Below are positions 8,906-18,368 of a stretch of DNA of 64,000 bases, piece after piece. The position numbers and the translations under genes were made by a program. The notes under the pieces are model-generated. The model was not told the origin of the DNA and searched no databases. It saw only the letters and a program-made list of their open reading frames with translations. The first letter of the stretch is position 1. The number at the start of each line of letters is the position of its first letter. The stretch spans positions 42,300 through 106,299 of the forward strand of contig CAZZNE010000011.1 in assembly GCA_964655525.1 (NCBI GenBank), in the 5' to 3' direction. Source of the stretch: DLAJ01 sp964655525 (GTDB taxonomy: Bacteria > Bacillota > Clostridia > Lachnospirales > Lachnospiraceae).

Positions 8906-10037
8906 TCGGCAGAAACATAGAATACGGGCAGGCGTAAAAGAGGAGACGGATAAGTCCGCAGAAAAAAGAAAAGCGCGTCTGTCGCTGCGCGGGGCGGTCT
9001 GTGTCTGCGCTGTTTTGGTGGCATCCGGTATTACGGTGCTTGCGGCAAATCCTTCTTATGTAGAGAGGATTGCCGGGGCGCTTCATCCCGGAAGAGAAGC
9101 GACGCAGGAGGAGAAGGAGATCTATGCGGCATATGGCAGTGAGACAGATTACACACTTGAGACTGCGGCAGGAACGGTCATGCTGGAGGCAGTTCTGTAT
9201 GATGACGGTTCTGTCTGCATTCCGTTTACCCTGTATCCGCATACGAAGTTGACGCCGGGGGCAGATTTAATGCAGGATCACGCATCAAGGCAGACGCTTA
9301 CTGATCTTTTAAGTGAGATACATTGCGGGGGAAAAATGCCAGGGACGGCAGGGACAACGAACTGTTTTTTTCAGATCAAGGGGTGTCAGCGTGAGGATTT
9401 TAGTTATTTCACGCGACTTGATTCCATCGTACAGGAAGACGGTTCTATCATGGGGAGTTATGTCCTGCAGTATGCGTGGACGGAGCAGGGATTTGCTCAG
9501 GGGGATGTGATACAATATGTAAAGGAATTTTGGCCTGCGGACGGGGAACCATGGGGCAGACTGCTGGAGGAAGGAGAGAGCACGGAAGGACTTAAGATCA
9601 TTGAAGTAGAAATCAATGGTGAGATCGTGCAGTACGTGGACTTATCGCAGGAGGATGAGGTGCTTATTGAGATTACGCTTGAGGGCGCACCGCTGCCGAA
9701 ATTGCAGATCTCAACGGCAGAAGTTGAGCTCCCGTACGGGCTGAAGGCGGATAACATCACGATCACGCCGCTGGCGCTTTATATGCATGGAATGGGAGAT
9801 GCGAATCAGGCGGGTGCAAAAATCAGCTACAATCTTTTCGTTGTGTTAAAAGACGGAACCGTGGTAAAGAGAGCGGGCAGCGGCGGCGGTTTCTCCTGGG
9901 GAAGCAGGGATGGAAACGACGACGAGTATGAGTATTCGTTTACGTTTACGTTTGACGAGACCATTGATCTCGATGAGGTAGCGGGTGTGCGCATCACGGA
10001 ACTGGGAGAGGAAATCCTTTATATACCGGTCGAGTAA
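8856..10037 (+). CDS. Probable membrane-anchored anti-sigma factor (DUF4179-like extracytoplasmic part)
   Basis: A 393-residue single-pass membrane protein. Residues 1-45 are a charged cytoplasmic segment suited to binding the sigma factor, residues about 47-63 are one membrane helix (VCVCAVLVASGITVLA), and the rest is extracytoplasmic and beta-rich. The layout and position, overlapping the ECF gene, fit regulators whose outer domain resembles DUF4179 proteins. The Gly/Ser-rich SGGGFSWGSRDGND segment near the C-terminus may be a loop. It probably holds the sigma factor inactive until an envelope signal. The partner role is inferred from synteny. Confidence 0.72.
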   Translation: MKEEVYQSMYHQIHLSDRQKHRIRAGVKEETDKSAEKRKARLSLRGAVCVCAVLVASGITVLAANPSYVERIAGALHPGREATQEEKEIYAAYGSETDYTLETAAGTVMLEAVLYDDGSVCIPFTLYPHTKLTPGADLMQDHASRQTLTDLLSEIHCGGKMPGTAGTTNCFFQIKGCQREDFSYFTRLDSIVQEDGSIMGSYVLQYAWTEQGFAQGDVIQYVKEFWPADGEPWGRLLEEGESTEGLKIIEVEINGEIVQYVDLSQEDEVLIEITLEGAPLPKLQISTAEVELPYGLKADNITITPLALYMHGMGDANQAGAKISYNLFVVLKDGTVVKRAGSGGGFSWGSRDGNDDEYEYSFTFTFDETIDLDEVAGVRITELGEEILYIPVE

Positions 10038-10101
10038 AGAACATTTATAGGGCATTCTCCATGGGGGGAATGCCTCTTTGCGTTGGAGGAAGATGCCTGA
10101 T

Positions 10102-10129
10102 AAAAAGAGTTTCTTCGGAAACTCTTTTT
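10102..10129 (+). terminator. Rho-independent terminator after the sigma/anti-sigma operon
   Basis: AAAAAGAGTTTC-ttcg-GAAACTCTTTTT: a perfect 12-bp stem with a TTCG tetraloop and T-rich end. Confidence 0.92.
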
Positions 10130-10209
10130 ATACTTGAAAAAAGCAGGTGTTAGAAATATACTAGGTAATAGAATAATGAAACCTATCGAAAAATGGGGAG
10201 GAAGGAATC

Positions 10210-10803
10210 ATGCAGTATAATCAAAAAATCAAAAAAGTAAACGGGTTGTATCTTATTTTGTACTTAATCGTGCCGATGATACCGGTTGCGGTTGCGGTGA
10301 TGTTGTCTCTGTTGATACCGGAGCAGGAAGGACGGTTTGCCGGCATATCGGCGCTTTTAGGTATCGCTGCATTTGTATGGTGGCTGGCGGGATGGAAGCT
10401 CGTCCTGAATATGAAGAAGAAGTCCATGACGAAAAAGCTGGATGAGGCGGGATTTGTCAGAAATCATACGTTTAACAGCGATAATTCCACGATCGTGATC
10501 GACGCGCAGCACGGGGATATTGCACTGCTGTTCTGCATGAATCCGTCAGTGATCCAGATCGCTTCCATGCAGAAGATTACGCGCGCGTGGGTGGATGACT
10601 GCGCGCACGGTTCAGGGATCATGAGAGGATCGAGCTGCGTCCGGTTTTGCTTTGAACTTGACGGCGTGACGGTGAAGGTCAATACGTTTACATCCAATAA
10701 GAGATGGCGCATGGACAGCAATTACATCTTAACGGGTATTTCCAAGGCGGATATGATGGTGAACGTCATCAACAGCGCAAAGCAGGGACAACAGGCAGGA
10801 TGA
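10210..10803 (+). CDS. Hypothetical membrane protein with two N-terminal helices
   Basis: A 197-residue protein. Two hydrophobic segments lie at about residues 11-35 (LYLILYLIVPMIPVAVAVML) and 45-68 (SALLGIAAFVWWLAGWKLVL), followed by a soluble domain of about 130 residues with no motif I recognise. GGGAGGAAGG precedes the ATG. It is followed closely by the zinc-ribbon protein, thioesterase and pepF genes on the same strand and may share a transcript with them. Function unknown. Confidence 0.7.
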   Translation: MQYNQKIKKVNGLYLILYLIVPMIPVAVAVMLSLLIPEQEGRFAGISALLGIAAFVWWLAGWKLVLNMKKKSMTKKLDEAGFVRNHTFNSDNSTIVIDAQHGDIALLFCMNPSVIQIASMQKITRAWVDDCAHGSGIMRGSSCVRFCFELDGVTVKVNTFTSNKRWRMDSNYILTGISKADMMVNVINSAKQGQQAG

Positions 10804-10824
10804 TAGGATATATCGGGGGAAACA

Positions 10825-11187
10825 ATGGGACTGATCGGTAAACTGAGAGCAAAAATTTTTGATAAGTATTGCACGAGGTGTCAGCATGAGATGAATGTGA
10901 CGGCACAGTGGCTGTATGCGCTGCCGGAGTTAAGAGTCGGCCATTATGTGCGCCATGAGGATGCGGGATATTATAAAAAACATCTGGTTGCGATCCGGCA
11001 GAAATCGCAGATTCCGGCGGGGATGTATGCCTGCAACCTGTATGTTTATCAATGCCCGCAGTGCGGTCATCGGGCGGTCAAGCTGATGGTGTTTTTGCCG
11101 GTGCGCGAGGAAGAAAAGATCGAGCAGGGGATTTATTTTGATAACGGCGAGATGGATGACTTTGTATTTGGGACGCAGAACGGATAA
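10825..11187 (+). CDS. Hypothetical zinc-ribbon-like protein
   Basis: A 120-residue soluble protein. Two cysteine pairs, CTRC near residue 14 and CPQCG near residue 75, could form a split zinc ribbon. No enzyme motif is visible. It is only 21 bases downstream of the two-helix membrane protein and 23 bases upstream of the thioesterase. Function unknown. Confidence 0.65.
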   Translation: MGLIGKLRAKIFDKYCTRCQHEMNVTAQWLYALPELRVGHYVRHEDAGYYKKHLVAIRQKSQIPAGMYACNLYVYQCPQCGHRAVKLMVFLPVREEEKIEQGIYFDNGEMDDFVFGTQNG

Positions 11188-11210
11188 GTTCAGAGGAAAA
11201 GGGGTGCACC

Positions 11211-11621
11211 ATGGATGACAGAGTGAAGCAGGAACTAAAGAAGCTGGTGACACATAATATTTACGCGGAGACAATGGGTATCGAGCTGTTGGAGCTGCGT
11301 CAGGGTTACGCGCGCGGGCGGATGCCGTACCGTTTGGAGAATGCCAATCCGTACGGATCGCTGCACGGCGGCGTGTTGTATTCTCTGGCGGATATTATCT
11401 GCGGTCTGGCGGCATGTACATACGGATATTATTCTTCGACGATCGAGGGCAGCATGCACTATGTCCGCCCGGCGCTTAATACGCGTTATGTGATCTGTGA
11501 AGCGCATGAGCTTCGTCAGGGAAGACAGGTGTCCGTCTATGAAGCACGGCTGACGAACGATGAGGGGCTGCTGCTGGATACGGCTGAATTTTCGTTTTAT
11601 ATGTTGGAGAAAGAAATATAG
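11211..11621 (+). CDS. PaaI-family hotdog-fold thioesterase
   Basis: A 136-residue protein with the hotdog signature NPYGSLHGGVLYSLADIICG (about residues 43-62), in which HGG and the following acidic residue are typical of PaaI/YbaW-like acyl-CoA thioesterases. The later TRYVICEAHELRQGRQ stretch fits the second half of the fold. It presumably hydrolyses aryl- or acyl-CoA esters. AAAAGGGGTG precedes the ATG. A second family member is at 45091, in the IOR operon. Confidence 0.8.
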   Translation: MDDRVKQELKKLVTHNIYAETMGIELLELRQGYARGRMPYRLENANPYGSLHGGVLYSLADIICGLAACTYGYYSSTIEGSMHYVRPALNTRYVICEAHELRQGRQVSVYEARLTNDEGLLLDTAEFSFYMLEKEI

Positions 11622-11636
11622 GAGGATAACAGGAAC

Positions 11637-13442
11637 ATGGGAGAGGTTCGCACAATACCTGCAAGAGAGGAAATCAATGTACAGGATACCTGGGCGCTGG
11701 AGGATCTGTATGAGACCGACGAGGCGTGGGAAGCGCAGATAAAGGAAATGGAGCAGAGCGTGGGTAAGGTTTCTGCTTACGCAGGAAAGCTTGGCACATC
11801 CGCGGAGGAGCTGCTTGCTTTTTTACGATTACAGGACGATATGGAGTGCGTTTTGGAGCGGCTCTATGTTTATGCAAATGAGAAGCTGCATCAGGATATG
11901 AGCGTGTCAAAATATCAGGGGTATACGACGCGGGCACAGGCGCTCGTCGTGCAGATGAGCGGCGCGAGCTCGTTTGCGGATCCGGAGATCCTTGCCATTC
12001 CGGAAGAGACACTCGCAGGCTTTTTTGCGAGCTGCCCTGAGCTGGAGCATTACCGGCTTTTGATCGACCGGATATTATACGCAAAAGAGCATACGCTTTC
12101 CCCGAAGGAGGAAGCGATTCTTGCCAAAGCGCAGGAGATGGCAACGGCGCCCGATGATGTTTATTCCCTGCTCACGGATGTCGATCTGCGTTTCGGAACG
12201 ATCAAGGATGAGAACGGGAATGAGACGGAGCTGACCGATATTAATTATGTGAGTATGCTGCAGAGCGGTGACAGACGTGTCAGAAAGGATGCATTCGAGA
12301 CACTATATAAGGTGTATGATCAGTTTAAGAACAGCATAGCCGCCATGTTTCAGGCAAATGTGAAAAAGGCGCGCTTCTATTCCAGCGTGAGGAATTATGC
12401 TTCTTCCATGGAAATGTCGCTCGACGGCAGCCGGATTCCGGTCAGCGTGTACGAGAGCCTGATCGAGGCAGTTCATACCGCTCTGCCGGATATGTACCGC
12501 TATGTTGCATTGCGCAAGCGCGTGCTCGGCGTGGATGAGCTGCATATGTACGATGTGTATGTACCGATCGTAAAAGATTATGACATGAATGTCACGTTCG
12601 AGGAAGCAAAGGAGATTGTCTTAAAGGGACTCGCACCGATGGGAGAGGAATATTTATCCCATCTGCGGGAGGGCTTTGAAAATCGCTGGATCGACGTATA
12701 TGAGAATAAAAATAAACGCGGCGGCGCTTACTCCTGGTCCGCTTACGGGGTCCATCCCTATGTTCTGCTGAACTATCAGGGAAAGCTGGACGATGTGTTC
12801 ACATTAGCGCATGAGATGGGACACGCATTGCACAGCTATTATTCCAATGAGACACAGCCATATACGTATGCAGGTTACCGCCTGTTTGTGGCGGAGGTGG
12901 CTTCCATCTGTAACGAGTCGCTTTTGATCCGTTATCTGCTTGAACAGAGCAAGGATAAGCAGGAAAAGTGCTACCTGCTCAATCATTTTCTGGATCAGTT
13001 CAAGGGGACGCTGTTTCGGCAGACGATGTTTGCCGAGTTCGAGATGCTGATGCACCGCATGTATGCGCAGGGAGAGGCATTAACTGCGGAGCGTGTCTGT
13101 GAGGTATATCTGGAGTTAAATAAAAAGTATTTCGGAGACGATATGGTATCCGATCCGCAGATCGCGCTTGAGTGGGCAAGGATTCCGCATTTCTATACAG
13201 AGTTCTATGTCTATCAGTATGCGACTGGTTTCGCCGCGGCGATCGCGCTTTCCGATAAGATCTTAAGAGAAGGCGAGCCTGCGGTAGAGGCATACAAGAG
13301 CTTCTTAAAGGGCGGCTGTTCCAAGGATCCGCTGGAGCTCTTACAGATGGCGGGGATCGATATGAGCAAGCCGGAGCCGGTAAAAAGTGCATTGAAGCTG
13401 TTCGGTGAGCTGGTAGCTGAGATTGAGGGGCTGTTAGTGTAA
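11637..13442 (+). CDS. pepF: Oligoendopeptidase F (M3 metallopeptidase)
   Basis: A 601-residue cytoplasmic zinc peptidase that cleaves short peptides. The catalytic motif is HEMGH with H392, E393 and H396, and the third ligand lies in LFVAEVASICNE, about 25 residues on. N-terminal segments AREEINVQDTWALEDLYE and LRLQDDMECVLERLYVYAN are typical of PepF. The length matches the family. AGGAGGATAACAGGAAC precedes the ATG, 16 bases after the thioesterase stop. Confidence 0.93.
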   Translation: MGEVRTIPAREEINVQDTWALEDLYETDEAWEAQIKEMEQSVGKVSAYAGKLGTSAEELLAFLRLQDDMECVLERLYVYANEKLHQDMSVSKYQGYTTRAQALVVQMSGASSFADPEILAIPEETLAGFFASCPELEHYRLLIDRILYAKEHTLSPKEEAILAKAQEMATAPDDVYSLLTDVDLRFGTIKDENGNETELTDINYVSMLQSGDRRVRKDAFETLYKVYDQFKNSIAAMFQANVKKARFYSSVRNYASSMEMSLDGSRIPVSVYESLIEAVHTALPDMYRYVALRKRVLGVDELHMYDVYVPIVKDYDMNVTFEEAKEIVLKGLAPMGEEYLSHLREGFENRWIDVYENKNKRGGAYSWSAYGVHPYVLLNYQGKLDDVFTLAHEMGHALHSYYSNETQPYTYAGYRLFVAEVASICNESLLIRYLLEQSKDKQEKCYLLNHFLDQFKGTLFRQTMFAEFEMLMHRMYAQGEALTAERVCEVYLELNKKYFGDDMVSDPQIALEWARIPHFYTEFYVYQYATGFAAAIALSDKILREGEPAVEAYKSFLKGGCSKDPLELLQMAGIDMSKPEPVKSALKLFGELVAEIEGLLV

Positions 13443-13458
13443 TAAAAAGGAGTAGTTT

Positions 13459-13500
13459 GGTGCGGCTTTGCATTGCGCAATTGCGCAATGCAAAGGCACC
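13459..13500. repeat. Long near-perfect palindrome
   Basis: The centre is a 30-base perfect palindrome (arms CTTTGCATTGCGCAA and TTGCGCAATGCAAAG, 13466-13495). It is extended on both sides by GGTGC/GCACC, with a two-base GG bulge on the left. There is no loop, so it could form a cruciform in DNA or a hairpin in RNA. It lies 17 bases after the pepF stop and may terminate it, though no T tract follows. Confidence 0.75.
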
Positions 13501-13539
13501 TGCTTGTGTTCGCTTTACCATAAATAAACTACAATTTGT

Positions 13540-13568
13540 TTGAATAAAAAAGAAAAATGTAGTACACT
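13540..13568 (+). promoter_or_regulatory. Sigma-A promoter of the lipoprotein/ABC operon
   Basis: TTGAAT (13540-13545), a 17-base A-rich spacer and TACACT (13563-13568). It overlaps the upstream open frame, which is why translation is placed at 13609 and not earlier. Confidence 0.7.
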
Positions 13569-13608
13569 AAGGCAGGTTATGCAGAAAAGTCAGGAAGGGA
13601 GATTGTTT

Positions 13609-14706
13609 ATGAAAAATTGGGAGAACAGGATTTTGGCGTTTGCGGTTATGGCTATTATGCTGGCGGGCTGCGTGGGCTGCGCGACAAATGGGGTGGACAA
13701 AGGGACTGAGGGACAGTCGCAGGAAGATGTGTCGCAGGAAGATGCGTCACAGGAAGATGCGGCGCGGGATGATGGCGAGAGTAACATGCAAGGGGATAGT
13801 ATTGAGGCGGAGAAAGATGATCCGTTTGGGCGAGGAGAGTTCCCGGAGCCTCTTCCGCTTCCTGAAGAGGATTTGTTTGACTATGAGGCGTGGGAGACGG
13901 AGAAGACGAAGATCAGTGCGCCCGGAGGTGTTGTATTTGATGGGGAGGATCTGCTGGTCTGCGATACGGGGAATCATTGTGTCGTGCGTCTGACAACGGA
14001 CGGCGACTTTGTAGAAAGCTATGGGGAACTTGGCTCTGAATCAGGAAATTTTGTGACACCGACAGCTATTCTTCTTCATGAAAATGAAATTTATGTGCTC
14101 GATTCCGGGAATATGAGGATTCAGGTGTTTGATCCGGATATGAACTATAACCGGGAAATTTGGTTTGAGGGAAGCACGCTTCCGAGCGGCGGAAAATACA
14201 ATGATATGGCAATTGCGGGAGATGGAACGATCTATATTACAGCGAATGCTGCCTATGGGGACGGGATGAGTCTGTTTTATATTGAGGAGGAAGAACTTCA
14301 TGCCGTACCGGGAGGAGGATTAGGTTTTTTGTCTGAGCAGGATGGAATTGTATACACGTCAGATAAGTGGAGGTTTTATAGGGATAGTAGGGGATACGGA
14401 TGGAAACCGGGAGCGAACTGGATTTATCAGGTGGATAGAACCGGGCTGAGGAAGGTTTGTGAGCTTCCCTACATGTATGCGCCCGCAGATTTTGTTGTTA
14501 GGGAGGATACGATCTATACCATATCGACGGTTTGGAGAGAAATGAATCGGTTTTCAATGGAAGCGGAGCTTTTGGAAACGATGTCTTATATAGAAGAAGT
14601 ACAGACGCATGATATGTATTTGTGTGTACAGGATGAAAATATATTTTATGTGGCTGATACGGAAGGATTTCTATATAAAGTTTTTCGCACGGAAGGAGAA
14701 GAATAG
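13609..14706 (+). CDS. Lipoprotein with NHL-type beta-propeller
   Basis: A 365-residue exported protein. The N-terminus MKNWENRILAFAVMAIMLAG is followed by Cys, a good lipobox (LAGC). A Gln/Glu/Asp/Ser-rich linker with repeats (SQEDVSQEDASQEDA) reaches to about residue 85. NHL-like propeller blades follow: SAPGGVVFDGEDLLVCDTGN, VTPTAILLHENEIYVLDSGN, MAIAGDGTIYITAN. Such propellers usually bind ligands or proteins. It is the first gene of an operon with three FtsX-like permeases and an ATPase, so it may be the extracellular sensor or substrate-binding part of that transporter. This role is inferred from position. Confidence 0.75.
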   Translation: MKNWENRILAFAVMAIMLAGCVGCATNGVDKGTEGQSQEDVSQEDASQEDAARDDGESNMQGDSIEAEKDDPFGRGEFPEPLPLPEEDLFDYEAWETEKTKISAPGGVVFDGEDLLVCDTGNHCVVRLTTDGDFVESYGELGSESGNFVTPTAILLHENEIYVLDSGNMRIQVFDPDMNYNREIWFEGSTLPSGGKYNDMAIAGDGTIYITANAAYGDGMSLFYIEEEELHAVPGGGLGFLSEQDGIVYTSDKWRFYRDSRGYGWKPGANWIYQVDRTGLRKVCELPYMYAPADFVVREDTIYTISTVWREMNRFSMEAELLETMSYIEEVQTHDMYLCVQDENIFYVADTEGFLYKVFRTEGEE

Positions 14707-14709
14707 ATC

Positions 14710-15810
14710 GTGTTTTATCTCAGCAACATCAGGGAAAGTTTACAATATCATAAAGTGATCAATCTGATCGTTGTGATCACCTTAGCGATCGGGATGCTGT
14801 ATCCGCTCGGCATGGCGACCATTATCAAAGAAATCATTTACGATCGGGAGTTGTGTAAATACGAGGATGCCGACCAGCATATGATCGTGGATTGTTTTGA
14901 TACGCTTGTGCCGTTAGACGATTATCGGGATAAGATGTCCTGGCTGGAGGAAAACGGGTTACAGTACGGGTTCATTACTTATTATGAGTCCACGATTTAT
15001 GTAGATGGAAGTTTCCGCCAGGGTGGTTTTTCTTCCTACACGGATGCGTATTTGGAGCAGGAAGGTTATCGGCTTATGGAGGGACGACTGCTGACGGAGG
15101 AAGAACAGGAACAGGGTGCACCCTACTGTCTGTGTGCATGGGGAGGAAGCAGGCGGATTGGCGATATCATCAATGTCATGGGAAATGAACTTGAGGTTAT
15201 CGGTATCGTTCAGTGTCCCATGATGTTTGGCGGGATCATGGTGTCACAGAACTGGCTGTATCAGATGATCGGAAGCAGTCTGATCCAGTATCGGGTGAGC
15301 ATCTATGCACCGGAAGGATTTGGGGAGATCACGCATGGCAGTATCAGGAGGAATGTTTCTTTTGGTGAGATCCGTGCCATCACGCACGGGGAAGAGATTT
15401 ATGCGGAATATTATGATTCCATTGATAAGCAGATCGGAAAAAGGCTGTATTCCAGTCTGATGGTTTTGCTGCCCGCGGTTTGCAGTATGGTGGCAATCCT
15501 GTTCGGAAAGGTCATGGAGCAAAAATATCAGATCGGGCTGAGGATGGCGTTAGGCGCATCGAAAGCACAGACGATTTTCGAAATCTTTTTGGAAAACTTT
15601 TTTCTGTTTGTAATGGCGTACTGCGTAGATATGGTTTTGTTTATTCCGGTAAAAAAAATTTCCTATTTGATCACTACGTATCCGGGTATGGCGCTGACAG
15701 CGATGTTTTTATTATTCGGAGCGGTGGCCGCGGCATTGATCAGCATCGTGATCGTGGCAGTGCTTGTGGGGAAAAAACAGGTGTGTGAGATATTAAAGGA
15801 GAGTCAATGA
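14710..15810 (+). CDS. FtsX/MacB-type ABC transporter permease
   Basis: A 366-residue membrane protein starting with GTG, three bases after the preceding stop. Topology is typical: one N-terminal helix (VINLIVVITLAIGMLYPLGM, about 18-37), a large extracytoplasmic MacB-like domain of about 190 residues, and three C-terminal helices with LRMALGASKAQTIFEIF, the conserved coupling region of FtsX-like permeases. The 3' end overlaps the next gene (ATGA). It is shorter than the two permeases downstream and clearly different in its outer domain. Confidence 0.8.
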   Translation: MFYLSNIRESLQYHKVINLIVVITLAIGMLYPLGMATIIKEIIYDRELCKYEDADQHMIVDCFDTLVPLDDYRDKMSWLEENGLQYGFITYYESTIYVDGSFRQGGFSSYTDAYLEQEGYRLMEGRLLTEEEQEQGAPYCLCAWGGSRRIGDIINVMGNELEVIGIVQCPMMFGGIMVSQNWLYQMIGSSLIQYRVSIYAPEGFGEITHGSIRRNVSFGEIRAITHGEEIYAEYYDSIDKQIGKRLYSSLMVLLPAVCSMVAILFGKVMEQKYQIGLRMALGASKAQTIFEIFLENFFLFVMAYCVDMVLFIPVKKISYLITTYPGMALTAMFLLFGAVAAALISIVIVAVLVGKKQVCEILKESQ

Positions 15811-17051
15811 GATATTCAGCCGAAAAGGCAGGGTTTCATTTTATACATAATAAAGGAAAATACAGCGTGTTGATCTTCGTTTATGCGATCAGTATAACGG
15901 CTTTTATGAGCTGCCTGAACCTGTCGCTGTCCTGTGCGGGTCAATTGCGAGCGATTAGAAATCAGGCGAGAGCGGAGGATGTGGAGCTGAGCTTCTCAGG
16001 TGCGTTCGGACAGGAATATGCAATTACGCCGCAGGATATAAAGGACTATCCGGAAATGGAGGAAAAGCTGTTTTACTTCCCGTATCGGGACAGCTATACA
16101 ATGGACAGTGATTGGAATGAGTACAGCTATCACTGTTGCTTTTTAAGTGATGCCGCTTTTATGAAATTGTTTGGAATGAAGAGGGAAACAGGAGCGGTTT
16201 ATATCGGACAGGATGCATATGATACGCTGAACGGGTTAAAGGCGCGTGCGGCGCTGCAAAACGAGTACGATTATCTGTCCTATTATTTTGAGGGTGACAC
16301 GGCGTATCTCGGGGAGCAGCAGATCGTTGACCTTTCAAAGGTGCAATTGCTTGATGAGGCGCAGGGGGGTATCCGCCTGAATTCTTCCATGCCGATGTTT
16401 TCAATGGGGGAAGATCAGATCCGTCTGTCGGATTGTCTGATCCTGCCGCTTGAGATGATGGAGAGGATGGAGAATGAGGATGCGATAGCGCCCGTGATGG
16501 TCAACAAATGCGTGATCGCGAGTTATCAGGGAGAACGGAATGATGAAAACATCACCGAGCTGATGGCGTTTTGCCGGCTTTTGGCTGAGCGGCATCCGGG
16601 AATTCAGTACGGAATATCGGATCGTGTGCTGAGCTTGGAAAAATCCGCTTCGGATCTGATGATTCCGTATCGGTCCTTATTACTTGCGGCGGTCTCTATG
16701 CTGCTTATCATCCTGACCGGAATGATCGGGGTTTTCATTCTGATCCTGCACCGGAGAAAAAAAGAGCAGGCGGTGTCGCTTGCATATGGCGCCACAAAAA
16801 GTCAGATCTTCTTAGAGGTATTTTTGGAGGTCTTTCTTTGCTTTGCAGTGGGCGGACTGCTTGCGGGGGCGGCGGCGTGGTATGTGACGCCGCAGCTGCG
16901 TATCGCAGGGATTGGTCTTACGGGAACGTGGCACAGTCTTACCGCATGGTGCGCGGTGGGAATTACGTTGGCGGAGGCGCTCGGCATCAGCGGGATCGCG
17001 CTTGCTGTTGTAGGGCGTGAGAATGTGGCGGGAACGCTGAAGGAGCTGTAG
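15807..17051 (+). CDS. FtsX-type ABC permease, first member of a tandem pair
   Basis: A 414-residue protein with one N-terminal helix, a long extracytoplasmic domain (about residues 45-285) and three C-terminal helices. The coupling segment is AVSLAYGATKSQIFLEVFLE. It is closely similar to the following gene over its whole length: the opening MRYSAEKAGFHF, the MSCLNLSLSC segment and the last 90 residues are nearly identical, whereas the outer domains differ more. It overlaps the upstream permease gene by four bases. Confidence 0.82.
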   Translation: MRYSAEKAGFHFIHNKGKYSVLIFVYAISITAFMSCLNLSLSCAGQLRAIRNQARAEDVELSFSGAFGQEYAITPQDIKDYPEMEEKLFYFPYRDSYTMDSDWNEYSYHCCFLSDAAFMKLFGMKRETGAVYIGQDAYDTLNGLKARAALQNEYDYLSYYFEGDTAYLGEQQIVDLSKVQLLDEAQGGIRLNSSMPMFSMGEDQIRLSDCLILPLEMMERMENEDAIAPVMVNKCVIASYQGERNDENITELMAFCRLLAERHPGIQYGISDRVLSLEKSASDLMIPYRSLLLAAVSMLLIILTGMIGVFILILHRRKKEQAVSLAYGATKSQIFLEVFLEVFLCFAVGGLLAGAAAWYVTPQLRIAGIGLTGTWHSLTAWCAVGITLAEALGISGIALAVVGRENVAGTLKEL

Positions 17052-17071
17052 GGGCAGGAAGGAGTAATCCG

Positions 17072-18307
17072 TTGCGCTATTCGATAGAAAAGGCATGGTT
17101 TCATTTCCGACAGTATATCGGAAGATATAGTTTGCTGATGTTGATTGATGCGGTCAGCATGACCATTTTTATGAGCTGCCTGAACCTGTCGCTGTCCTGC
17201 GCGAAAGAGATTCGCGACATCAAGGAGAGGACGGAGAGCGAGGGAGTTGAATTATACTGCTCTTTCACGAAGACATCGGCAGGCTACCCGATCACGCCGC
17301 AGGACATTCGGGATTATCCGGCAATAGCGGAGAAACTATTTTATTTTCCGTATCGGGATAGTATTTCCTTGGATAATGACGGTAATGAGTACTACTATCA
17401 ATGTTGTTTTTTAAGTGATGCAGTGTTTGAACAGCTTTTTGGGATGGAGCGCGAAGCGGGAGCGGTCTATATCGGCAGAGGCGCTTATGATACGCTGTGC
17501 AGATTAAAAGAGCGCGCGATGCAGCAAATCGAGCATGATGATTTTTTATACTATCATTTCGAAGGCGATGTCGCGTATATCGGAGAAGAGAAAATTGTTG
17601 ATTTATCAGAAGTTCATCTGCTTCCGGAGGAGCAGACGGATGTGAATCTGAATAGTCAGGGGGGTTACAAAATTGGAGAGCAGATCAGCCTGTCGGACTG
17701 CCTGATCCTGCCGCCTGAAATGATAGAAGAGATGGACTTTGAAACGCACGCGATGCCTTATAAGCGTGTCATTGCCATCTATCAGGGGGAAAGAAATGAT
17801 GAGGGTGTCTCTGACCTGATCGGATTTATCCGCTTTTTATCCGAGAGACATCCGGAGCTGCAATATGATATATCGGATCGTATATTGGATCTGGAGCGTT
17901 CTGCCAGAGATTTGATGATTCCATATCGAAGATTGCTGTTGGCGGCAATCTCCATGCTGCTCATTATTATGACCGGCATGATCGGCATTTTCATTTTAAT
18001 CCTGCACCGGAGAAAGAAGGAGCAGGCGGTGTCGCTTGCATATGGCGCTACAAAAAGTCAGATCTTCTTAGAGATATTTTTGGAGGTTCTTCTTTGCTTT
18101 GCCGTGGGCGGATTGCTTGCGGGGGTGGCGGCGTGGTATGTGACACCGCGATTGGTGATTGGGTATCTGGATCTCACGGGGGCGTGGCACGGTCTTACCG
18201 TGTGGTGCGCGGTGGGAATCACATTGGCGGAGGCGCTCGGCATCAGCGGGATCGCGCTTGCTGTTGTGGGGCGTGAGAATGTGGCGGGAACGCTGAAGGA
18301 ATTATAG
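17072..18307 (+). CDS. FtsX-type ABC permease, second member of a tandem pair
   Basis: A 411-residue paralogue of the preceding gene, starting with TTG behind GGAAGGAG. Helix layout and the coupling segment AVSLAYGATKSQIFLEIFLE are the same, and both proteins end in REN-VAGTLKEL. The N- and C-terminal parts are more conserved than the extracytoplasmic domain, as expected if the outer domain diverged to recognise a different ligand or to form a heterodimer. Confidence 0.82.
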   Translation: MRYSIEKAWFHFRQYIGRYSLLMLIDAVSMTIFMSCLNLSLSCAKEIRDIKERTESEGVELYCSFTKTSAGYPITPQDIRDYPAIAEKLFYFPYRDSISLDNDGNEYYYQCCFLSDAVFEQLFGMEREAGAVYIGRGAYDTLCRLKERAMQQIEHDDFLYYHFEGDVAYIGEEKIVDLSEVHLLPEEQTDVNLNSQGGYKIGEQISLSDCLILPPEMIEEMDFETHAMPYKRVIAIYQGERNDEGVSDLIGFIRFLSERHPELQYDISDRILDLERSARDLMIPYRRLLLAAISMLLIIMTGMIGIFILILHRRKKEQAVSLAYGATKSQIFLEIFLEVLLCFAVGGLLAGVAAWYVTPRLVIGYLDLTGAWHGLTVWCAVGITLAEALGISGIALAVVGRENVAGTLKEL

Positions 18308-18368
18308 GGCGTGAACATGCGACGGAGATGTCGAAAGATTTGTAGAAGAATATAGGGAGGATCAGAAG

